Shown here one piece after another: positions 6,088 to 11,521 of a stretch of DNA of 11,521 nucleotides. The notes below the pieces were generated by a model. That model saw only the letters and a program-made list of their open reading frames with translations. It did no database searches and was not told the DNA's origin. Every line of letters starts with the position of its first letter. Position 1 is the stretch's first letter. Made by a program: the position numbers and the translations under genes. The DNA comes from Oligoflexia bacterium. Its GTDB lineage: Bacteria; Bdellovibrionota; UBA1018. The DNA lies in the NCBI GenBank assembly GCA_903858195.1, contig CAIOHW010000263.1, positions 1 through 11,521 of the forward strand, given 5' to 3'.

Positions 6088-7853
6088 ACGAGTCGGGTAC
6101 CAAGTCCATCCGGATCAACACGGCCCCTCCTCCTCCCCCTCCTCCCTCGGGAGGCAAGGAGCCCAGGCGGCTAGGCGAGATCCTGCTCAAGTACACGTCG
6201 CTCACGCAGGCACAGCTGGACGAGGCCCTTTCGATCCAGAAGTCCGATGGCGGACTTCTGGGTGAGATCCTCGTTGCAAGGAACTGGGTCCTGCCCCATG
6301 AGCTCCTCCGTGCCCTCTGCACGCAGCTCGACCTCAGGTTCATCGAAGACCTGAAGCCAAACGACATCGACATCAAGCTCATCTCAGAAATCCCGATCAA
6401 CTACGCCAAGGCCAAGGAGGTCATCCCCCTTGCCATCGAGCAGGGCCCGCGTGGCGACACTCTCGTGATCGCGGTCAGCGACCCATTTAATGAGGCCATC
6501 CAGGAGGACCTTCAAGTCCTCACCGGCCTTCCCGTGGCCATTGTCGTCAGCACCTCGATGAGGATTCAGGAGGCCATCAACCGAGTCTACGAACGGAGCA
6601 CGACTTCGACCGTCCAGAAACTCGAGGACGAGTTCGAGGACTCCCTCGACTTTGAGGGACCGATGGACATCCTTGAGGCCACCGAGGATGACGCTCCGGT
6701 CATCAAGTTCGTCAATTCGCTGCTCTTTCAGGCCGTCAAGGAAAAGGCCTCCGACATCCATATCGAGCCGTTCGAAAAGGAGTTCGTCGTACGCTTTCGC
6801 GTGGATGGTGTACTCAAGGACAAGATCCGCCAGCCCAAGCGCGCCCATGCCGCCATCGCTTCGCGCATCAAGGTCATGGGGAGCCTCGACATCGCCGAAA
6901 AGCGCCTCCCGCAGGACGGTAGAATCAAGATCAAGATGGCCGGCAAGGACGTGGATCTGCGTCTCTCGACCGTGCCCACGAACTTTGGCGAGCGACTGGT
7001 CATGCGTATCCTCGAGCAGGCCAGCACCGTGCTCGAACTCGAGCAGCTCGGCTTCTCCGAGAGGAGCCGCAATGCCATCGAGAAGCTGATCTTCCGCAAG
7101 TACGGGATCATCCTGGTCACCGGCCCCACCGGTAGCGGCAAGTCGACGACGCTTTCATCCTGCCTCGTCAAGCTCAATAGCCCCGAGCGAAACATCATGA
7201 CCGTCGAGGATCCGATCGAATACCAGATCGCCGGCGTGAACCAGATCCAGGTCAATTCCAAGATCGAGCTCACGTTTGCCAGGGCCCTCCGAGCCTTCCT
7301 CCGCCAGAACCCGGACATCATCATGGTGGGCGAAATTCGCGACAAGGAGACGGCTGAGATCGCGATCAACGCTTCGCTCACCGGCCATCTGGTGCTCTCC
7401 ACTCTCCACACCAACGACGCAGCAGGGGCCGCTACCCGACTCATCGACATGGGGGTTGAACCGTTTCTGGTGGCAAGCTCGGTTCTTGGCATCGTCGCCC
7501 AGCGCCTCATTCGGAAAGTCTGCTCCAAGTGCAGGGCGCCACATGTACCCACGGACTTCGAGATGCAGGAGCTTGGCCTCAAGGAGGTCCCTCCCGGGGC
7601 CACGGTGTTCAAGGCTCAAGGCTGCCCGAGCTGCTCGCAGACCGGATACTCGGGCCGTACTGTGATCCACGAACTCATGGTCATCGATGACAAGATCCGA
7701 AGCCTGATCATCCGGAACAGCGATGCAAACTCGATCAAGAAGGTCGCGATCGAGAGCGGAATGCTCACCCTGCGCGAAGACGGCGTACGCAAGGTCCTCA
7801 CGGGTGCCACCACGATCGACGAACTCATGCGCGCCACCCACTCCGAGTACTGA
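6084..7853 (+). CDS. gspE: Type II secretion system ATPase GspE
   Basis: This cytoplasmic hexameric ATPase powers pseudopilus assembly. The 589 residues contain a poly-proline run (P15-P21), an N1E/MshEN-type domain (about 27-170) that in other systems docks on GspL, the N2E domain (about 200-310) and the C-terminal RecA-like motor. Motifs visible are Walker A GPTGSGKST (347-355, K353), the Asp box VEDPIEY (374-380), Walker B DIIMVGEIRD (411-420, E417) and the His box GHLVLSTLHTN (434-444). The tetracysteine zinc module is C480/C483 and C514/C517. The zinc module, the VGEIRD motif and the gsp context identify it as GspE rather than the retraction ATPase PilT. The start ATG forms an ATGA overlap with the gspD stop, implying translational coupling. 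The gspF ATG follows after 2 bp. Confidence 0.97.
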   Translation: MNESGTKSIRINTAPPPPPPPSGGKEPRRLGEILLKYTSLTQAQLDEALSIQKSDGGLLGEILVARNWVLPHELLRALCTQLDLRFIEDLKPNDIDIKLISEIPINYAKAKEVIPLAIEQGPRGDTLVIAVSDPFNEAIQEDLQVLTGLPVAIVVSTSMRIQEAINRVYERSTTSTVQKLEDEFEDSLDFEGPMDILEATEDDAPVIKFVNSLLFQAVKEKASDIHIEPFEKEFVVRFRVDGVLKDKIRQPKRAHAAIASRIKVMGSLDIAEKRLPQDGRIKIKMAGKDVDLRLSTVPTNFGERLVMRILEQASTVLELEQLGFSERSRNAIEKLIFRKYGIILVTGPTGSGKSTTLSSCLVKLNSPERNIMTVEDPIEYQIAGVNQIQVNSKIELTFARALRAFLRQNPDIIMVGEIRDKETAEIAINASLTGHLVLSTLHTNDAAGAATRLIDMGVEPFLVASSVLGIVAQRLIRKVCSKCRAPHVPTDFEMQELGLKEVPPGATVFKAQGCPSCSQTGYSGRTVIHELMVIDDKIRSLIIRNSDANSIKKVAIESGMLTLREDGVRKVLTGATTIDELMRATHSEY

Positions 7854-7855
7854 CG

Positions 7856-9073
7856 ATGGCACCGATCTTCGACTACAAGGCAGTTGCACGGGATGGCAAG
7901 GCCCAGAAGGGCACTGTCGAAGCCGAGCACGCCAAGGCCGCCCGCCAGAAGCTCAAGAAACAGGGCCTCATGGTCACCGACGTGATCGAGAAGTCGGCTG
8001 CTCGACCGGGCGGTTCCGCTGCCATGCCCTTCTTCGGCGGAAGGGTCGGCATCAAGGACATCTCGATGATGACCCGGCAGCTGGCAAGCCTCGTAAAGGC
8101 CAATATCCCGCTCGTGGAGGCCCTGAATGCATTGGTCGAGCAGATCGAGCATGAAGTGCTCAAGGTGGTGCTCGAAAAGGTTCGACAGGACGTCAACGAG
8201 GGCTTGAGCCTGGCCAAGGCGCTCTCGGCCCACCCCAAGGTCTTTGATACGATCTTTGTGAACATGGTGGAGGCGGGCGAAAGCTCCGGCACTTTGAGTC
8301 TGGTACTCCTCAGGCTTGCCGACCTCAAGGAGGCGCAGATGCGCCTCCGGAACAAGGTCGTGAGCGGCATGACCTACCCCGTGCTCATGATGGGGGTAGC
8401 AGCCATCCTCATGGTCGGAATCTTTACTTTCGTGATCCCAAAGCTCACCAAGGTCTTCGAGTCCATGAACAAGCCCATTCCGCCTGTGACGCGCGCCATG
8501 ATGTGGGTGAGCGGCATGGTCACGGACTGGTGGTTCCTGATCGTCGGCGCGCTCATCATCGGCGCGATGGTCTTCTTTAATTACATCCGCTCTGCCAAGG
8601 GACGCCCGAAGTGGGATGCCTTCAAGTTGAAGTCCCCCGTCTTTGGACCCCTGGTCCGGATGGTGGCCATGACCCGCTTTTCGAGCACGATGGGCACCCT
8701 TCTGGGGAGCGGCGTCCCGATCCTGACTGCCATGTCCATCGCAAGAAACCTCGTGGACAACATCCCGATTGCCGAGGCCATCAACAAGGCGCGCGAAAAC
8801 ATCACCGAAGGCCAATCGATTGCAGACCCGCTGCGCAGGAGCGGCGAGTTTCCGCCCATGGTCATCCATATGATTTCGATCGGCGAGAAGACGGGCGAGC
8901 TGCCCGACATGCTACGCAACATCTCGGAGAACTACGAGGAGCAGGTTACGGCCAAGATCGAGGGTATGACGGCCCTCATCGAGCCCGCGATGATCATCGG
9001 CATGGGAATCGTGGTCGGATTCATCGTGATCGCGGTGTTTGTTCCGCTTCTCGACATCAGCAACATCCAGTAG
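7856..9073 (+). CDS. gspF: Type II secretion system platform protein GspF
   Basis: GspF is the polytopic inner-membrane protein at the centre of the assembly platform and is thought to couple GspE motion to pseudopilin extraction. The 405 residues match the family length. A short N-terminal adapter (MAPIFDYKAVARDGK) is followed by two T2SSF repeats, about 70-193 and 271-393. The repeats share the pattern F/S..M..LL.SG.PI and G.SSG.L or GEKTGELPDML. Membrane segments lie at about 173-195, 222-243 and 376-398. The start is 2 bp after the gspE stop and has no strong ribosome binding site, so translation is probably coupled to gspE. A 34-bp gap separates it from gspG. Confidence 0.96.
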   Translation: MAPIFDYKAVARDGKAQKGTVEAEHAKAARQKLKKQGLMVTDVIEKSAARPGGSAAMPFFGGRVGIKDISMMTRQLASLVKANIPLVEALNALVEQIEHEVLKVVLEKVRQDVNEGLSLAKALSAHPKVFDTIFVNMVEAGESSGTLSLVLLRLADLKEAQMRLRNKVVSGMTYPVLMMGVAAILMVGIFTFVIPKLTKVFESMNKPIPPVTRAMMWVSGMVTDWWFLIVGALIIGAMVFFNYIRSAKGRPKWDAFKLKSPVFGPLVRMVAMTRFSSTMGTLLGSGVPILTAMSIARNLVDNIPIAEAINKARENITEGQSIADPLRRSGEFPPMVIHMISIGEKTGELPDMLRNISENYEEQVTAKIEGMTALIEPAMIIGMGIVVGFIVIAVFVPLLDISNIQ

Positions 9074-9095
9074 TGTCACCAAAAACTATGCAACC

Positions 9096-9101
9096 AGGAG
9101 G
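9096..9101 (+). promoter_or_regulatory. Strong Shine-Dalgarno sequence of gspG
   Basis: AGGAGG, a perfect match to the anti-Shine-Dalgarno core, lies 6 bases before the ATG at 9108. It decides this start over an in-frame upstream extension into gspF (possible from 9039). It is among the strongest ribosome binding sites in the operon, in keeping with GspG being the most abundant pseudopilin. Confidence 0.85.
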
Positions 9102-9107
9102 CAGACA

Positions 9108-9539
9108 ATGAAGAACGAAAATCGTAAAATCCAGGGATTCACCCTGACCGAGATGCTCATCGTGATCGCCCTGATCGGCCTGATCATGACCTTTGTGAGC
9201 GGCAACATCATCGGCAAGTTCAATAGTGCCAAGGTCGACTCGACCAAGATCCAGATGAAGCAGCTCGGAGTGATCCTGGATGACTTCAACCGGGTCTGCG
9301 GCTTCTACCCCACCACCGACCAGGGTCTGGACGCACTGATTCGCGCTCCATCCGGCCGTGAGTGCAAGAACTACGACCCGGCAGGCTTCGTGAAGGGCGG
9401 CAAGGTTCCGCAGGACGGCTGGGGCAATGACTTTATCTATGAATCGGATGGCTCCAAGTACAAGATCACATCGCTCGGCGGCGACAACAAATCCGGCGGC
9501 GATGGGAACGACAAGGACATCTCCAGCGACGACATCTGA
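9108..9539 (+). CDS. gspG: Type II secretion system major pseudopilin GspG
   Basis: GspG polymerises into the periplasmic pseudopilus. The 143-residue precursor has a 10-residue positively charged leader ending KIQG, with prepilin-peptidase cleavage expected before F11; the conserved Glu at +5 is E15. The hydrophobic helix runs from about 11 to 33. The C-terminal domain shows the GspG hallmarks YPTTDQGLDALI (67-78), VPQDGWGND (100-108) and a Gly/Asp-rich end (SLGGDNKSGGDGNDKD, 122-137) corresponding to the calcium-binding loop of characterised GspG proteins. Two cysteines, C64 and C86, sit at positions where familiar GspG proteins usually lack them and could form a disulfide. The gene follows gspF by 34 bp and precedes gspH by 6 bp. 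Confidence 0.96.
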   Translation: MKNENRKIQGFTLTEMLIVIALIGLIMTFVSGNIIGKFNSAKVDSTKIQMKQLGVILDDFNRVCGFYPTTDQGLDALIRAPSGRECKNYDPAGFVKGGKVPQDGWGNDFIYESDGSKYKITSLGGDNKSGGDGNDKDISSDDI

Positions 9540-9545
9540 GGTTTT

Positions 9546-10151
9546 GTGAGGCAAGGATTCACCCTGATCGAGCTGCTCGTGGTGATTGCCCTGATCGGGC
9601 TGATCACCTTCATTTCGCTGCCCTCGATCTCGAGTGCGTTCAAGGTCTCATTGGATTCGGCGACCCGGGAACTCGCATCAACGGTGAAGGAGGCCTACAA
9701 CTCGGCCATGATCACCGGCAAGGTGCACCGGGTCGCCTACGACCTCAAAGAAGGACAGTTCTGGGTGGAATCAGGTCCTGCCACGGCGCTACTCGACACC
9801 CAGTCGTCGGTTGAAAAGAAGAAGCGCCGTGAGCGATTCAGCTTCTTCAAGGAAGACCGCGGCGATCCGGTTCCTGAGTTCGCGCTCGACAAGTCGGTGA
9901 CGCGAAAAAAGAAGGACCTCCCCAGGGGAGTGAAGTTCAGCGACCTGACCACGGAGCAGTCAAAAGACCCCTTGATCGAGGGCACGGGCTATACCCATAT
10001 CTTTCCAAGTGGGATTACCGAGCGCACGCTCATCCACCTTGAGGACAACCAGAAGCACAAGATTTCTCTGGTCATTGAGACGCTCACGGGCAGGACCCGC
10101 CTGATCCAGGGACACCTCACCGCTCAGGAAGTGTTTGATGCGAAGAAGTAG
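9546..10151 (+). CDS. gspH: Type II secretion minor pseudopilin GspH
   Basis: This minor pseudopilin should sit near the pseudopilus tip. Translation begins at GTG 9546; an in-frame TGA at 9537-9539, which is also the gspG stop, leaves no other start. A GAGG at 9538-9541, overlapping that stop, is only 4 bases away. The leader is just MRQG, so cleavage is expected before F5 and Glu+5 is E9. The hydrophobic segment is about 5-25. The globular part (201 residues in all) contains a very basic, charged stretch (KKKRRERFSFFKEDRGD, 91-107, and KSVTRKKKD, 116-124) that I do not recognise from typical GspH. Assignment as GspH rests on the pseudopilin N-terminus plus its place between gspG and gspI; the globular domain is weakly recognisable. 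Confidence 0.87.
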   Translation: MRQGFTLIELLVVIALIGLITFISLPSISSAFKVSLDSATRELASTVKEAYNSAMITGKVHRVAYDLKEGQFWVESGPATALLDTQSSVEKKKRRERFSFFKEDRGDPVPEFALDKSVTRKKKDLPRGVKFSDLTTEQSKDPLIEGTGYTHIFPSGITERTLIHLEDNQKHKISLVIETLTGRTRLIQGHLTAQEVFDAKK

Positions 10152-10650
10152 ATTCAACCCTGCTGCGGCTGGCTTCACCCTGCTTGAGGTGCTGATCGCG
10201 ATGTCGATCATGGTTGTTTCCTTTGGGGCGATTCTCGCGATCGAATCATCGGCCATCAACACGACCAATCGCGCAAAACAGATGAACACGGTTTCGATGC
10301 TGCTCAAGAATGCGCTCTCGCAGGTGGAGCTCGAAATTGAAGGAAAGAGCTTCGAAGAAGTGCAGAAGGAGAAAACCACCCCATTCGATTCGCCATTTGG
10401 CGATTACAGCTGGTCATGGAAGGTCAAGGAGATCAAGTTTCCCAACCTCGTGCCGTCCTCCGGCGAGGAACAGTCAGGAGAGTCCCAGGGATCCGAGCAG
10501 CTCGGCAAGCTCGTAACCCAGTTTCTATCGAAGGCGATGCGTGAGGTGGAAGTCTCCGTCAACTGGACCAAATTCCAGAAAAAGCAGTCTGTATCGGCCA
10601 CAACCTACTGGGTGGATCTGAACCATGAGTTTGCTCTCACCGAGTAATTC
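10138..10650 (+). CDS. gspI: Type II secretion minor pseudopilin GspI (stop codon at 10645-10647)
   Basis: GspI forms part of the GspI-J-K tip complex that primes the pseudopilus. ATG 10138 is preceded at 6 bases by AGGAAG (10126-10131), and the frame ends with TAA at 10645-10647, giving 169 residues. The leader MRRSRFNPAAAG is cleaved before F13 and Glu+5 is E17 (FTLLEVLIAMSIM). The body is longer than the roughly 120-130 residues usual for GspI because of a low-complexity insertion, SSGEEQSGESQGSEQLGK (107-124). The C-terminal strands EVEVSVNW and SVSATTYWV fit the family fold. It overlaps gspH by 14 bp and gspJ by 23 bp. Confidence 0.88.
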
Positions 10651-11467
10651 CAGAAGCCAGCACGGATTCACCGTGCTCGAAGTGCTGATTTCGATGTTCC
10701 TTCTGGTTGTGATCAGTTTCGCGATCTACCAGTCCACGACCCAGACCTTCAAGCTTCGCGACGTACTCTCGACTGAGGGTGAGTTCTACAATGGAGTCAG
10801 GCTATCTCTTGCCGTGTTCCAGCGCGATATCGAGAACGCCTACTCACCCATTGCCCTGAGACCCGAGGCTTCGCCCAGTCCCTCACCCGGAGCAGGTGCC
10901 GGCATGGACACGGGTGCTGCGCTGTTCGAGGTCGACCCGAACGCTCCTGCTAACGCCCAACCGGGCGCCGACATGCAGGAAAGCGAGTTCTACGCCTCGC
11001 GAAAAGACAAGTACGGCATACGCCCGAGCCGACTGAATGGCACTGAATCGAGCCTGACCTGGATCTCGACTTCCAACCACCGCATCTACAAGGACAGCCG
11101 CGAGTCCGAGTTCCTGAAGGTGCGATACGAACTCGAGAATGATGATGACCCTGCCTACGAGCCTGGACTCAAGATGCTCGTTCGTACGGTGAGCCCAGAG
11201 GCCTTTGAATACAACGAAGAGAACGACTCATCCCGCAAGCGCTACCCCCTCCTGCATGGGATCAAGGCCTGGAAATTTCGCTACTACCACAAGGAGAACA
11301 AGCAGTGGATGCAGTCCTGGGACAGCGACTCGGCCGACAACCAGGACAGACTGCCGGACCTCGTCGAGGTCCAGCTTGAAGTCAAGGCGCCACGCAGCCT
11401 GTCGTTTGATGGCGTATACCAGTTCAAACCGGAGCTCCCCCTGAATGGCCTGCCGAGCACACTCTAA
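10625..11467 (+). CDS. gspJ: Type II secretion minor pseudopilin GspJ
   Basis: GspJ joins GspI and GspK in the tip complex. The 280-residue precursor has a leader ending SQHG, with cleavage before F15 and Glu+5 at E19 (FTVLEVLISMFLLVV). The body includes the GspJ-like segments LSLAVFQRDIENAYSPIALR (about 61-80), LTWIST (about 143-148), LKVRYEL and LLHGIKAWKFRYY (about 229-241). It is larger than the usual roughly 200 residues, partly through a Pro/Ser/Gly/Ala-rich insertion (PEASPSPSPGAGAGMD, 81-96, and APANAQPGAD) and acidic stretches. ATG 10625 is the only plausible start and has a weak GGTGGA about 11 bases upstream. It overlaps gspI and gspK by 23 bp each. Confidence 0.92.
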   Translation: MSLLSPSNSRSQHGFTVLEVLISMFLLVVISFAIYQSTTQTFKLRDVLSTEGEFYNGVRLSLAVFQRDIENAYSPIALRPEASPSPSPGAGAGMDTGAALFEVDPNAPANAQPGADMQESEFYASRKDKYGIRPSRLNGTESSLTWISTSNHRIYKDSRESEFLKVRYELENDDDPAYEPGLKMLVRTVSPEAFEYNEENDSSRKRYPLLHGIKAWKFRYYHKENKQWMQSWDSDSADNQDRLPDLVEVQLEVKAPRSLSFDGVYQFKPELPLNGLPSTL

Positions 11468-11521
11468 AGACGGCGCAAGCGAGGGCGGAGTTGCCCTCTT
11501 CATGGTGGTTGCAGCCATCAC
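11445..11521 (+). CDS. gspK: Type II secretion minor pseudopilin GspK, 5' end only
   Basis: The last 77 bases encode MACRAHSKDGASEGGVALF followed by MVVAAI and run off the window. The pattern Gly-Gly then a hydrophobic stretch, with cleavage expected before V16, and Met instead of Glu at +5, is the hallmark of GspK, the tip pseudopilin that lacks the conserved Glu. ATG 11445 has GGAG at 11431-11434, 10 bases upstream, and overlaps the end of gspJ by 23 bp, the same overlap as between gspI and gspJ. Only 25 codons are visible, so the call leans on gene order as well as the leader. Confidence 0.82.
   Translation, partial: MACRAHSKDGASEGGVALFMVVAAI

Noticed and set aside
6728..7612. 294-codon minus-strand open frame within gspE
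   Set aside because: Antisense shadow of the conserved ATPase core; Ser/Arg-rich low-quality sequence.
7616..8869. 417-codon open frame on the minus strand across the gspE end and gspF
   Set aside because: It mirrors gspE/gspF coding sequence, has a His/Asp/Arg-rich composition with no recognisable fold and no ribosome binding site.
1..11521. Insertion sequences, CRISPR arrays, tRNA or rRNA genes, prophage or attachment sites
   Set aside because: None seen: no repeat-spacer arrays, transposase or integrase motifs, or tRNA-like folds were found by reading both strands.

Overview
The window carries most of a type II secretion system (T2SS) operon on the + strand (about 2508 to the right edge). 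To its left are two minus-strand genes: a very-long-chain-type acyl-CoA dehydrogenase (525-2282) and the 5' part of a CarD/CdnL-family transcription regulator that runs off the left edge (1-204). The secretin gene makes the organism a diderm (Gram-negative) bacterium. A CarD-family RNA-polymerase-binding protein, a VLCAD-like acyl-CoA dehydrogenase, a complete gspC-to-gspK gene order and moderately high GC suggest a lineage such as Myxococcota, Bdellovibrionota or another former deltaproteobacterial group. That placement is inference; the window holds no phylogenetic marker that settles it.

Layout. 1-204 (-): truncated CarD-family gene with a candidate promoter at 233-261. 262-456: no gene seen. 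457-490: strong intrinsic terminator for minus-strand transcription, just past the dehydrogenase stop codon. 525-2282 (-): 585-residue acyl-CoA dehydrogenase with its catalytic glutamate in place. 2283-2507: divergent intergenic region with two related near-operator palindromes (centres 2343 and 2384, 41 bp apart), a further GGTTCG/CGAACC inverted repeat, and an inverted repeat beside the gspC start. 2508-11521 (+): gspC, gspD, gspE, gspF, gspG, gspH, gspI, gspJ and the first 25 codons of gspK, with gaps of 34 bp or less or overlaps of 4-23 bp, so almost certainly one transcript.

How the genes work together. GspC is the inner-membrane clamp that links the inner platform to the GspD outer-membrane secretin. 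GspE is the cytoplasmic ATPase that drives assembly through the GspF platform protein. GspG is the major pseudopilin, and GspH, I, J and K form the minor pseudopilin tip. All five pseudopilins show a prepilin-peptidase site. gspL, gspM and possibly gspN would be expected beyond the right edge, and the prepilin peptidase gspO is not in the window.

The T2SS itself is canonical in gene content and order. The most notable points are the paired palindromes between the dehydrogenase and the T2SS operon, the absence of a visible ribosome binding site and the presence of an inverted repeat at the gspC start, a roughly 110-residue low-complexity segment between the GspD signal peptide and its N0 domain, and enlarged minor pseudopilins with charged or low-complexity insertions. 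I did not find a previously undescribed system, mobile element, CRISPR array or RNA gene.
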